Source: Mycobacterium gordonae
GTDB lineage: Bacteria > Actinomycetota > Actinomycetes > Mycobacteriales > Mycobacteriaceae
Reading direction: 5' to 3'
Length of the DNA stretch: 64,000 bases
NCBI RefSeq assembly: GCF_001417955.2
Contig: NZ_LKTM01000372.1
Span: forward strand, 108,500 to 172,499
The notes beneath the pieces were generated by a model. That model had not been told where the DNA came from. It saw nothing but the letters and a program-made list of their open reading frames with translations, and did not search any database. Shown piece by piece: positions 15,065 to 23,385 of the stretch. A program made the translations under genes and the position numbers. Each line of letters starts with the position of its first letter. Position 1 is the stretch's first letter.

Positions 15065-15940
15065 TCAGCGATCAATGACGATCGCCGCGTCGACCAGTTC
15101 GGCGAAGGTGTCGGTGAACGGGGCCCGCGGCAGCCGCCGCCCGTCGAGGGTGTGCACCCGGGCAGCCAGCGTCATGCTCGACACCAGCCAGATGCCTTGC
15201 GCCGCGACCAGATCGGCGGGCCGCAGCGCGCGGTAGTCACAGTCGTACCCGCCTGCGCGCGCGACTTCGAACAGTGCCTGCTGCGTTGTTCCCCGCAGGA
15301 TCGGATACCAGGGCGGCGGGGTCAGTAGACACGGCCGGCCATCCTCACCGTCGACGGCGATGACCACCGTGGAGCGCGGACCTTCCAGGATGAAGCCGTC
15401 GGTGCTGACGAAGATGACGTCGCCCGCGCCCTGCCGGGCCGCATGGCGCAGGACGGCCATATTGACGGCGTAAGAAAGCGTCTTGGCGCCGGCCAGCAGC
15501 CAGGGCATGGTGTCGATGCCGTTGGCCGGCAGCCCGCGGTCGAGCGTGATCGCGGCGACGCCGTCGCGGCGCACCGCGGTCACCCGGTCCGGGACGGGAT
15601 TGACCATGACATAAGCCGTGGGCGCCGCCGGTGCGCTCTCCCGGCCCCGGCTGTACACCAGACGCATCGCGGCCTCATCGTCGGTGATCGTCAGCCACTG
15701 CCTGGTCGCGGTCTCAATCGCGCGCCGCCAACCGGCCAGGTCCGGTTCGGGCAGGTCCATCAACTTCGCGGAGTGGGTCAATCGCTGCAGGTGCGACTCG
15801 ATCAGGCACGCTCTGCCGTCGCGTACCAGCACCGTCTCGAAAACGCCGTCGCCGCGCACCGCCGCGAGGTCATCGGCGTGCAGCAGGGGCGTGTCCGTAT
15901 CGAGAACCTCGCCGTCCAGAGTGACGACCACACCAGCCAT
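15065..15940 (-). CDS. pabC: Aminodeoxychorismate lyase / class IV aminotransferase
   Basis: A 291-residue fold-type IV PLP enzyme. Lys153, in the segment AGAKTLSYAVNM, is the expected Schiff-base lysine. GDVIFVSTDGFILEGPRSTVVI near 172-194 is the cofactor phosphate-binding region. The M. tuberculosis orthologue Rv0812 has been reported to act as aminodeoxychorismate lyase, giving p-aminobenzoate for folate, and to have D-amino-acid aminotransferase activity. ATG at 15938-15940. It is divergent from ygfZ and converges on the TIR gene. Confidence 0.85.
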   Translation of the reverse strand: MAGVVVTLDGEVLDTDTPLLHADDLAAVRGDGVFETVLVRDGRACLIESHLQRLTHSAKLMDLPEPDLAGWRRAIETATRQWLTITDDEAAMRLVYSRGRESAPAAPTAYVMVNPVPDRVTAVRRDGVAAITLDRGLPANGIDTMPWLLAGAKTLSYAVNMAVLRHAARQGAGDVIFVSTDGFILEGPRSTVVIAVDGEDGRPCLLTPPPWYPILRGTTQQALFEVARAGGYDCDYRALRPADLVAAQGIWLVSSMTLAARVHTLDGRRLPRAPFTDTFAELVDAAIVIDR

Positions 15941-15968
15941 GGGGAGTGAGCCTAATCGGCCGGGCGTT

Positions 15969-16030
15969 CGCCGAGCGTGCGGCTGGCTTCACGGCCGCCG
16001 GCGAGCGTGCGGCCTGCTTCACGCTCGGCG
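15969..16030. repeat. Inverted and direct repeats between pabC and ygfZ
   Basis: Perfect 11-bp arms CGCCGAGCGTG (15969-15979) and CACGCTCGGCG (16020-16030) surround an interior in which GAGCGTGCGGC is repeated directly about 36 bp apart. It lies in the divergent promoter region, 30-90 bp before the ygfZ start. A regulatory site or a small expanded repeat are both possible. Confidence 0.4.
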
Positions 16031-16051
16031 CTGGGCGAACCGGCCCCGCCG

Positions 16052-16057
16052 TAGAGT
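16052..16057 (+). promoter_or_regulatory. -10 box of leaderless ygfZ
   Basis: TAGAGT lies 6 nt before the GTG at 16064; no Shine-Dalgarno sequence fits in between. Confidence 0.45.
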
Positions 16058-16063
16058 TGATGT

Positions 16064-17158
16064 GTGAATCCAGTCCCCGCCCCCGATCCCGGGCCCGACG
16101 CAGGCGCAATCTGGCATTACGGCGACCCGCTCGGCGAGCAGCGGGCGAGCCAGACCGACGCGATTCTCGTCGACCGCTCACACCGCGCGGTGATCACACT
16201 GACCGGATCCGACCGCCGGGCCTGGCTGCACAACATCTCCACCCAGCACGTCAGTGAGCTACCCGAGGGTGCCAGCACGCAGAACCTCAGCCTGGACGGC
16301 CAGGGCCGGGTCGAGGACCACTGGGTGCAGACCGAAATGGGCGACACCACCTACCTGGATACCGAGCCGTGGCGCGGCGAACCCCTGCTGGGCTACCTGC
16401 GCAAGATGGTTTTCTGGTCGGAGGTGGCGCCGGCCGCCGCCGACCTGGCGGTGCTGTCGCTGATCGGGCCGGGACTGGCTGACGCTCCGGTCCTGGCCGC
16501 GTTGGGTGTGGACGCCCTGCCGCCGGAATGGTCGGCCGTCCCGCTGCCCGCGGGGGGATTCCTGCGCCGGATGCCGAGCACCACGAACGGCCCGATTGAG
16601 CTGGATCTGCTGGTGCCGCGCGACAAGGCGGCCGACTGGAGGCAGCGGCTGACCGGCGCCGGCGTGCGGCCGGCCGGGGTGTGGGCCTACGAAGCCCACC
16701 GGGTAGCCGCCCTGCGTCCGCGGCTGGGCGTCGACACCGACGAGCGCACCATCCCGCACGAAGTGCGCTGGATAGGTGGGCCCGGCGAGGGCGCGGTGCA
16801 CCTGGACAAGGGCTGCTACCGCGGCCAGGAGACCGTGGCACGCGTGCACAACCTGGGCAAGCCACCGCGGATGCTGGTGTTGTTGCACCTGGACGGCTCG
16901 GCGGACCGGCCGTCGACCGGCGCCGCAGTGCTCGCCGGTGGTCGCGCCGTGGGCCGGCTGGGAACAGTGGTCGAGCACGTCGACCTCGGACCGGTGGCGC
17001 TGGCGCTGGTCAAGCGCGGCATCCCCGCCGACACGCAGCTGACGACGGGGGCCGAGGGCGAGGTCGCCGCGGTGATCGACGCGGACTCGCTGCCACCGAC
17101 GGATGAGGTCGGTGCCGGGCGGCTGGCGGTCGACCGGCTACGCGGCGGCGCCCGATGA
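16064..17158 (+). CDS. ygfZ: YgfZ/GcvT-like folate-binding Fe-S cluster repair protein
   Basis: A 364-residue protein of the folate-binding YgfZ family, related to the glycine-cleavage T protein. The family signature KGCYRGQE is present, with the conserved Cys at residue 251. YgfZ helps the synthesis or repair of iron-sulfur clusters in a tetrahydrofolate-dependent way. The N-terminus (1-25) is Pro-rich and probably flexible. The GTG at 16064 has a -10 box 6 nt upstream. Orthologue of Rv0811c. Its pairing with the folate gene pabC, divergently, is sensible but could be incidental. Confidence 0.9.
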   Translation: MNPVPAPDPGPDAGAIWHYGDPLGEQRASQTDAILVDRSHRAVITLTGSDRRAWLHNISTQHVSELPEGASTQNLSLDGQGRVEDHWVQTEMGDTTYLDTEPWRGEPLLGYLRKMVFWSEVAPAAADLAVLSLIGPGLADAPVLAALGVDALPPEWSAVPLPAGGFLRRMPSTTNGPIELDLLVPRDKAADWRQRLTGAGVRPAGVWAYEAHRVAALRPRLGVDTDERTIPHEVRWIGGPGEGAVHLDKGCYRGQETVARVHNLGKPPRMLVLLHLDGSADRPSTGAAVLAGGRAVGRLGTVVEHVDLGPVALALVKRGIPADTQLTTGAEGEVAAVIDADSLPPTDEVGAGRLAVDRLRGGAR

Positions 17159-17222
17159 GTCAACGTGACATCCGCCATGCGCGGCTGGGCAGGGCGCGCC
17201 CACCTTCGGCCTCGGGGCACGG

Positions 17223-17228
17223 TAAGCT
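17223..17228 (+). promoter_or_regulatory. -10 box upstream of the DUF3073 gene
   Basis: TAAGCT would start transcription near 17235 and give a leader of about 74 nt that contains the hairpin at 17258-17285. Confidence 0.4.
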
Positions 17229-17257
17229 GTCGACAGGACAATAACGACACTAGAGAT

Positions 17258-17285
17258 CGGAGCCGCCTACTCGTAGGCCGCTCCG
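17258..17285 (+). terminator. Terminator-like hairpin in the DUF3073 leader
   Basis: A 13-bp stem with one mismatch and a 2-nt loop (arms begin CGGAGCCGCC and GTAGGCCGCT), followed by GTTATTTC. It lies 24 bp before the ATG, inside the predicted leader. It may end upstream ygfZ transcripts or act as a leader element controlling the small gene. Confidence 0.45.
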
Positions 17286-17308
17286 TTATTTCGCGAGGGG
17301 GTCCCCCC

Positions 17309-17488
17309 ATGGGCCGCGGCCGGGCTAAGGCAAAGCAGACCAAGGTTGCTCGAGAACTGAAATACAGCTCCCCGCAGACCGACTTCACGCGGCTTCAGCG
17401 CGAGTTGTCAGGGACGAGCACGAGCACCGATGAATCCGACAGCGTCGAGAGCGATTCATGGGACGACGAGGACACCTGGCGTCGCTGA
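17309..17488 (+). CDS. DUF3073 small protein
   Basis: A 59-residue hydrophilic protein. The N-terminus is strongly basic (GRGRAKAKQTKVARELKY) and the C-terminus acidic (DSDSWDDEDTWRR-type composition). It is an actinobacterial DUF3073 protein, orthologue of Rv0810c, with no known function. Such a charge split fits nucleic-acid or ribosome binding, but this is a guess. ATG 17309 follows a GAGGGGG stretch. A hairpin precedes it in the leader. Confidence 0.85.
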   Translation: MGRGRAKAKQTKVARELKYSSPQTDFTRLQRELSGTSTSTDESDSVESDSWDDEDTWRR

Positions 17489-17536
17489 TCTGACACCACT
17501 GACCGCGCCAGCCGCGCCTATCGGCACCGCAGCTAT

Positions 17537-18631
17537 TCAGAATCTCGGATGCTGCCCGACGAGCGTTGCGCGCGGGCCTTCCTTTCCACCCTTGCAGATC
17601 GTGCCCAGGACCCAGCAGTCCAGATGCCGCGCGGTCAGAATCGCCAATGCGCGGTCGGTGTCTTCGGGCGCGACGATGGCAATCATCCCCACGCCCATGT
17701 TGAAAGTCTTCTCCATCTCGGGCCGGGCGACGCGGCCGCGCTGGGCGATCATCGCGAACACCGGTGCGGGCGTCCACGTGCCCCGGTCCACCTCGGCAAC
17801 CAGACCGTGCGGGATGACGCGTTCGAGGTTTCCGGCCAGTCCTCCCCCGGTGACATGGCAGAAGGTGCGGACCTGGGTCTCCGCGGCGAGCGCCAGGCAA
17901 TCCTTGGCGTAGATCCGGGTGGGCTCGAGAAGTTCCTCGCCCAGCGTGCGCCCGAACTCCTCGACGTAGCCGGCGAGATTCATCCGGTCGATCTCCAGCA
18001 GCACCGTCCGTGCCAGCGAGTACCCGTTGGAGTGCAGTCCCGAGGAACCCATCCCGATGATGACGTCGCCGGGTTTGACGCGGTCAGGTCCCAGCACGTC
18101 GTCCGCTTCCACGACGCCGACACCGGTGGCCGAGATGTCGTAGTGGTCCGGTTCCATCAGGCCCGGGTGCTCGGCGGTCTCCCCGCCGAGCAGCGCGCAG
18201 CCGGCGCGCACACAACCCTCGGCGATGCCGCCGACGATCGCCGCGACCCGCTCCGGGACCGTGCGGCCGACGGCGATGTAGTCCTGTAGAAACAGCGGTT
18301 CGGCGCCACAGACGACGAGGTCGTCCACCACCATCGCCACCAGGTCGAGGCCGACGGTGTCGTGCTTGTCCATCGCCTGGGCGACCGCCAGCTTGGTGCC
18401 GACGCCGTCGGTGGAGGCAGCCAGCACCGGTTCGCGGTAATCGCCGCGGAGCGCGAACAACCCGGCGAAGCCGCCGAGCCCTCCGCGCACCTCGGGTCTG
18501 GTGGCCTTGGTCGCCAGCGGCTTGAACAAGTCGACAGCGCGGTCACCGGCTTCTATGTCCACCCCGGCCGATGCGTAGGTGATGCCCTGGTTGCCCGCGC
18601 CGCGTTTGGCGCTAAGTTCGGGATCCGTCAT
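17537..18631 (-). CDS. purM: Phosphoribosylformylglycinamidine cyclo-ligase (AIR synthetase) PurM
   Basis: A 364-residue purine enzyme that closes the imidazole ring of AIR using ATP. Family landmarks: ASTDGVGTKL near residue 72, LLGGETAEHPG near 146, GMGSSGLHSNGYSL near 190 and THGGG-like FCHVTGGGLAGNLERV near 262. ATG at 18631; a -10 box TAGCCT lies 8 nt upstream, so the mRNA is probably leaderless. It follows purF on the same strand after 60 bp, and has its own promoter. Confidence 0.95.
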   Translation of the reverse strand: MTDPELSAKRGAGNQGITYASAGVDIEAGDRAVDLFKPLATKATRPEVRGGLGGFAGLFALRGDYREPVLAASTDGVGTKLAVAQAMDKHDTVGLDLVAMVVDDLVVCGAEPLFLQDYIAVGRTVPERVAAIVGGIAEGCVRAGCALLGGETAEHPGLMEPDHYDISATGVGVVEADDVLGPDRVKPGDVIIGMGSSGLHSNGYSLARTVLLEIDRMNLAGYVEEFGRTLGEELLEPTRIYAKDCLALAAETQVRTFCHVTGGGLAGNLERVIPHGLVAEVDRGTWTPAPVFAMIAQRGRVARPEMEKTFNMGVGMIAIVAPEDTDRALAILTARHLDCWVLGTICKGGKEGPRATLVGQHPRF

Positions 18632-18639
18632 CGCGATAA

Positions 18640-18645
18640 AGGCTA
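18640..18645 (-). promoter_or_regulatory. -10 box of leaderless purM
   Basis: On the minus strand TAGCCT precedes the purM ATG by 8 nt. Confidence 0.45.
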
Positions 18646-18691
18646 CCGGTCCTAGGCACCGCTGGTGACGGTTACCTATGCAGAGCCCGCG

Positions 18692-20227
18692 TCAGCGTCC
18701 GACCGGAACTTCCGGCGCGTCCTGGCCGGCCAGGTCGCCCAGGCCCGCACCGCGCGCCGCATTGGCCAGCATGTGCTCGATGACGTTCTTGCCCAGAGCG
18801 CTCTCGCTGGGCAGTTCGATCGGGTACGTGCCGTCGAAGCATGCCGTGCACAGCCGCGACGCCGGCTGCTCGGTGGCCGCAATCAGGCCGCGCAGCGAGA
18901 TGTACCCGAGCGTGTCGGCGTTGATGGCGTGCCGGACGGCCTCGAGCATTTCCCCCTCGTCCTCGACGGCGTTGGCGATCAACTCAGCCGGCGACGGGAA
19001 GTCGATGCCGTAGAAGCAGGGCCACTTGACCGGCGGCGAGGCGATTCGGACGTGCACCTCGACAGCGCCGGCCTCACGCAACATGCGCACCAACGCGCGC
19101 TGGGTGTTGCCGCGGACGATCGAGTCGTCGACGACGATGAGCCGCTTGCCGCGGATCACCTCTTTGAGCGGATTCAGCTTGAGCCGGATGCCGAGCTGAC
19201 GGATGGTCTGGGACGGCTGGATGAAGGTGCGCCCGACGTAGGCGTTCTTCATCAGACCCTGCCCGTACGGGATGCCGGATTCCTGCGCGTACCCCACCGC
19301 AGCCGGGGTGCCGGACTCCGGGACCCCGATGACCAGGTCGGCGTCGACCGCGCATTCGCGGGCCAGCTGGCGACCGATGTCCAGCCGGGCACCGTGGATC
19401 GACCGGCCGCCGATGGTGCTGTCCGGGCGGGCCAGGTAGACGTACTCGAAGATGCAACCCTTCGGCGTGGGGTTGGCGAAGCGGGTGGACCGCACTCCGT
19501 CGGCGTCGATCGCAAGCAGCTCACCAGGCTCGATGTCCCGGACGAACGACGCGCCGACGATGTCCAGAGCAGCGGTTTCCGACGCCACCACCCAGCCGCG
19601 ATCCAGCCGTCCCAGCGACAGCGGCCGCACCCCGTGCGGGTCGCGGCATGCGTACAGCGTGTTCTCGTCCATGAAGGTCAGGCAGAACGCGCCGCGCACG
19701 GTCGGCAGCAGTTCGAGCGCCGCCTGCTCGAGGCTGGAGTCGGCGGCTCCGTGGGCCAACAATGCACCGAGAATGTCGGAGTCCGTGGTCGCCGGGGCGG
19801 GTGCCCGCTTCGCGATCAGCCCCTCGTCCCGGGCACGCGCCATAAGTTCGGCGGCGTTGACGAGATTTCCGTTGTGCCCCAACGCAACCCCGGTGCCCGC
19901 GGCGGTATTGCGGAAGACCGGCTGGGCGTTCTCCCAGGTGGTGTCGCCGGAGGTGGAGTAGCGGCAGTGCCCGATGGCGACGTGGCCCTCCATGGCGGCC
20001 AGCGTCTGCTCGTCGAACACCTGACTGACCAGACCGAGGTCCTTGAAAACCAGCACCTGGGATCCGTCGGCCACGGCGATGCCCGCGGCTTCCTGGCCGC
20101 GGTGCTGCAAGGCGTACAGGCCGTAATAGGTGAGTTTGGCGACGTCCTCACCGGGGGCCCAGACCCCGAATACGCCACACTCTTCACGAGGCGAACTGAA
20201 GTCTTCTTCGGGCTGCTGCGCGGTCAC
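18692..20227 (-). CDS. purF: Amidophosphoribosyltransferase PurF
   Basis: A 511-residue glutamine-PRPP amidotransferase, first committed step of purine synthesis. A short propeptide ends REE before Cys17, which becomes the N-terminal catalytic nucleophile (CGVFGVW). The PRPP loop reads VVDDSIVRGNT. Four cysteines (in GCIFEY, WPCFYG and LCTAC) match the ligands of the [4Fe-4S] cluster in the Bacillus-type enzyme. The GTG at 20225-20227 is used; GGGAG lies upstream. Followed by purM on the same strand. Confidence 0.95.
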   Translation of the reverse strand: MTAQQPEEDFSSPREECGVFGVWAPGEDVAKLTYYGLYALQHRGQEAAGIAVADGSQVLVFKDLGLVSQVFDEQTLAAMEGHVAIGHCRYSTSGDTTWENAQPVFRNTAAGTGVALGHNGNLVNAAELMARARDEGLIAKRAPAPATTDSDILGALLAHGAADSSLEQAALELLPTVRGAFCLTFMDENTLYACRDPHGVRPLSLGRLDRGWVVASETAALDIVGASFVRDIEPGELLAIDADGVRSTRFANPTPKGCIFEYVYLARPDSTIGGRSIHGARLDIGRQLARECAVDADLVIGVPESGTPAAVGYAQESGIPYGQGLMKNAYVGRTFIQPSQTIRQLGIRLKLNPLKEVIRGKRLIVVDDSIVRGNTQRALVRMLREAGAVEVHVRIASPPVKWPCFYGIDFPSPAELIANAVEDEGEMLEAVRHAINADTLGYISLRGLIAATEQPASRLCTACFDGTYPIELPSESALGKNVIEHMLANAARGAGLGDLAGQDAPEVPVGR

Positions 20228-20364
20228 GGTGTGGCGGCTCCCTAGGGCGCGGTTGGTGACGCTACGGAGTCTACGGGCACCGCGGGCCGGCCGCGCAATG
20301 CCGAACCGCGTGTTGCGCCGGGCAGAATCGGCGTGTCGCGCACGTAACTCCAGGTCAATAGAGG

Positions 20365-20757
20365 TCAGGGCGCTAAACGCAACAACGGCAGCCAGTGTTC
20401 TATTTCACAGGCGCGCGAGCCCGAGAGGGACAGCGCGCCACTGGCCGACGCCTCGTTGAACCCCATCAGTCCCGTTGCCACCAACAGCCACGTGCGCGGG
20501 TCGGTTTCCACCACGTTGGGCGGCGTCCCGCGGGTGTGCCGCGGACCGGACACGCACTGAACGGCGACGAACGGCGGGATCCGCACTTCCACGCTGGCGC
20601 CGGGGGCCAGGTCGGCCAGGGTGCGCGCGGTGAGCCGGACGGCGCCCGCCAGGGCGGCCCGGTCGGGTGCCGGAACGGTCTCGTCACGCAACCAGTCCGC
20701 GATGACCGACACGGCCTGCCGTGTCTTTGCCGGATCGGCTTTGGGACGGGCGACCAT
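20365..20757 (-). CDS. Small SCP-like (sterol carrier fold) protein
   Basis: A 130-residue protein. A short helical N-terminus precedes a beta-rich half with RIPPFVAVQCVSGPRHTRGTPPNVVE and the motif WLLVATGLM near residue 91. It corresponds to Rv0807, placed in a bacterial sterol-carrier-protein-like family. No enzyme residues stand out and the ligand is unknown. ATG at 20755-20757; its start is only 19 bp from the divergent MCE gene, so the promoters overlap. Confidence 0.7.
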   Translation of the reverse strand: MVARPKADPAKTRQAVSVIADWLRDETVPAPDRAALAGAVRLTARTLADLAPGASVEVRIPPFVAVQCVSGPRHTRGTPPNVVETDPRTWLLVATGLMGFNEASASGALSLSGSRACEIEHWLPLLRLAP

Positions 20758-20776
20758 ACCTTAGGGTCTCAGAATC

Positions 20777-21991
20777 ATGGAGCGTCGTCGTTCGGGCGCG
20801 CGGCCACCCTACCGAACCATCGGTCTTGTCGCGCTGGTGGCGCTGACGCTCGTCCTGGGCGCGCTCTACTGGCAGTTCCGCGGGAACTTCACCCCGATGA
20901 CGAAGCTGACGATGGTCGCCCCGCGCGCCGGCCTGGTGATGGACCCCGGCGCGAAGGTCACCTACAACGGCGTTCAGATCGGCCGGGTGGCCGAGATTTC
21001 CGAAATCACCCGCGACGGCGTCCCGGCGGCCCAGTTCGTCCTCGACATCTTCCCGAGGTACATCCCGCAGATCCCGGCGAATGTGGCCGCCGAGATCAAG
21101 GCCACCACCGTGTTCGGCAACAAGTACGTGTCGCTCAGTTCACCGAAAATATCTGCGCCGCAACATATCACGCCAGCAGTCGTTATCGACGCGACCCGGG
21201 TGACCACCGAATTCAACACGCTGTTCCAGACTTTGACCGCGATCGCGGAGAAGGTCGACCCGGTGAAACTCAACCTGACGCTGAGCGCGGCCGGTCTGGC
21301 ACTGACCGGCCTTGGCGACAAGTTCGGCGCCTCGTTGACCAACGGAAACGCGATCCTGGACGACCTGAACCCGCGGTTGCCCGCGGCCCGCGTGGACGTA
21401 CAGCGGCTGGCGGCCCTCGGTGACGTCTACGCCGACGCCGCGCCGGACCTGCTGGCGGCGCTCGATGCGGCGACGACCACGGCGCGCACCCTCAGCCAGC
21501 AGCGCACCGACCTCGACGCCGCACTGCTGGCGGCGGCCGGGTTCGCGGCCACCGCGACGCCGGTGTTCGAGCGGTCGGGGCCCTACCTCGCCCGGGGGGC
21601 CGCCGATCTTCTTCCCACAGCCCAGCTGCTCGATGAGTACAGCCCGCAGATCGCGTGCACCATCCGCAACTATGACGAGGTGGCGCCCAGAATCCGAAAC
21701 GCACTGGGCTTCAACGGCTATGCGCTCGGAGCGACATCGTCGGGCGCGATCTCCGGGGCACCTAACCCGTATATCTGGCCGGAGAATCTGCCCCGGATCA
21801 ACACCAGGGGTGGCCCAGGCGGGAAACCGGGTTGCTGGCAGAAGATCACCAGGGATTTGTGGCCCGCTCCCTATCTGGTGATGGACGCCGGCTACGACCT
21901 GGCGCCGTACAACCATTTCGAGCTGGGTTCACCGATGTTTCTCGATTACGTGTGGGGCCGGCAAATCGGTGACTACACAATCAATCCATGA
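20777..21991 (+). CDS. Orphan MCE-family protein
   Basis: A 404-residue MlaD/MCE protein of the MceA-like type. One N-terminal anchor (residues ~14-34, IGLVALVALTLVLGALYWQF) is followed by the MCE domain (~38-120, with MVAPRAGLVMDPGAKVTYNG and VQIGRVAEI). Then comes a long helical region (~150-280) that in mce operons builds the lipid tunnel. MCE systems import lipids or cholesterol across the envelope. Here no yrbE permease or other mce gene is present, so it may borrow partners encoded elsewhere. A TAGGGT box lies 9 nt before ATG 20777. Its stop overlaps the next gene's ATG. Confidence 0.85.
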   Translation: MERRRSGARPPYRTIGLVALVALTLVLGALYWQFRGNFTPMTKLTMVAPRAGLVMDPGAKVTYNGVQIGRVAEISEITRDGVPAAQFVLDIFPRYIPQIPANVAAEIKATTVFGNKYVSLSSPKISAPQHITPAVVIDATRVTTEFNTLFQTLTAIAEKVDPVKLNLTLSAAGLALTGLGDKFGASLTNGNAILDDLNPRLPAARVDVQRLAALGDVYADAAPDLLAALDAATTTARTLSQQRTDLDAALLAAAGFAATATPVFERSGPYLARGAADLLPTAQLLDEYSPQIACTIRNYDEVAPRIRNALGFNGYALGATSSGAISGAPNPYIWPENLPRINTRGGPGGKPGCWQKITRDLWPAPYLVMDAGYDLAPYNHFELGSPMFLDYVWGRQIGDYTINP

Positions 21992-23223
21992 CGTCAGTGG
22001 CGCGCGCGCTCACCGCTGTGATCGCAACCCTGCTCGTAGTCACCGCGTGCCACAGCACCGGCACCGCACGGCATGACGATTGCCGCACACTGGTCGTCGA
22101 CTCCGGCTGGTACGGCGACAACCGCGACCGGATCGACGCGATGATCAAACAGCTTGGCAGTTGCGCCAGTTCTCGCACTCCGGCGCCGTTGGCGTTGTTC
22201 GACTGGGACAACACCATGATCCGCAATGACATCGGCCACGCGACCTTCTACTGGGTGGTGCGGAACTCCAAGATTCGCCAGCCGAAAGACTGGAGCACCA
22301 CCAGCCCCTTTCTGTCGTCCGGGGCTGCGGCCGCCCTCGCCGCCGCGTGCGGGAACCTCGTACCGCCCGGCGAGCCGCTACCGACCGATCGCGACACCAG
22401 GTGCGCCGACGAGCTGGTGTCGATCTACTCGAACGGCCAGACCCGATCGGGTGAAACGGCATTCACCGGATACAACCATCGCCGCTTCAAGCCGGTGGAC
22501 GCATGGCTACTGCAGCTGCTGGCCGGTTGGACCGACGGCGACATCACGGGATTCGCCTCGGCCGCAAGGCAGGAGAACCTGGACGCGCCCCAGGGCGCCG
22601 AGCAGACCGTCGGCGGCACCCGGCAGACCGGCTGGGTGCGTTACTACCGGCAGATGCGTGATCTCGTCGGCACCTTGCAGGCCAACGGATTCGACGTTCG
22701 CGTCGTCTCCGCCTCACCTGAGCTGGTGGTGCGGGTCTGGGCCGCGGATGTCGGCATCCCGGCCGACCGGGTGATGGGCGTGCTCACCGAACACGACGGC
22801 GACGTGGTGACAACACGTCTCGCCACATGCGGCGGGGAACCGTCCATGCCGTTCAACGAAGGCAAGCGGTGCCGGGTGAACCAGCAGTTGCTCGGCATAC
22901 GGGGTCCCGCGGCGTTCGAGCCGGCGCCGGAATCCCGAAGGCAGGTGTTCGCCGCCGGTGACTCTGACGGTGACGCCACCTTCGTGTCGGATGCGACGGC
23001 GCTGCGACTGGCCCTCAATCGCAACCAGATCGAGCTGATGTGCCGGGCCTACTCCAATGCCGACGGGCGCTGGCTGATCAACCCGACGTTCATCGACCCC
23101 CTGCCGCAGAGCCCACCGTATCCGTGTGCCACCCAGGGGTTCGACCAACCCGACGGCGGTCAGGCCGCGCTGCGTGGCCCCGACGGCAGCGTCGTGCCCG
23201 ACCAGCAGGACCGGGTTCACTGA
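21988..23223 (+). CDS. HAD-superfamily phosphatase-like lipoprotein
   Basis: A 411-residue exported protein. The signal peptide ends in the lipobox VTAC with Cys21. HAD motifs are present: motif I FDWDNT (Asp72, Asp74), motif II VVSASPE near residue 240 and motif IV GDSDGDATF near 325. This is a SerB/PHOSPHO1-like arrangement, so it may release phosphate from a small molecule outside the membrane. The substrate cannot be told. The ATG at 21988 overlaps the MCE stop (ATGA), so the two proteins are probably made together. I know of no described MCE-HAD pair. Confidence 0.75.
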   Translation: MTSVARALTAVIATLLVVTACHSTGTARHDDCRTLVVDSGWYGDNRDRIDAMIKQLGSCASSRTPAPLALFDWDNTMIRNDIGHATFYWVVRNSKIRQPKDWSTTSPFLSSGAAAALAAACGNLVPPGEPLPTDRDTRCADELVSIYSNGQTRSGETAFTGYNHRRFKPVDAWLLQLLAGWTDGDITGFASAARQENLDAPQGAEQTVGGTRQTGWVRYYRQMRDLVGTLQANGFDVRVVSASPELVVRVWAADVGIPADRVMGVLTEHDGDVVTTRLATCGGEPSMPFNEGKRCRVNQQLLGIRGPAAFEPAPESRRQVFAAGDSDGDATFVSDATALRLALNRNQIELMCRAYSNADGRWLINPTFIDPLPQSPPYPCATQGFDQPDGGQAALRGPDGSVVPDQQDRVH

Positions 23224-23385
23224 TCCGGCTCCGACATGACATCAACGTGAACTGACAGTTAAGTCCAGGTATCGGTATTCGACTGAAGCGACTGTCCTGC
23301 AACAGTTGTCGTCTCACCGCGCGGTCCCGGCCCAAGTATGCAATTCTGCGGTTGACGAGGTGACTTCAACCTGAGGCGGTGTCCG

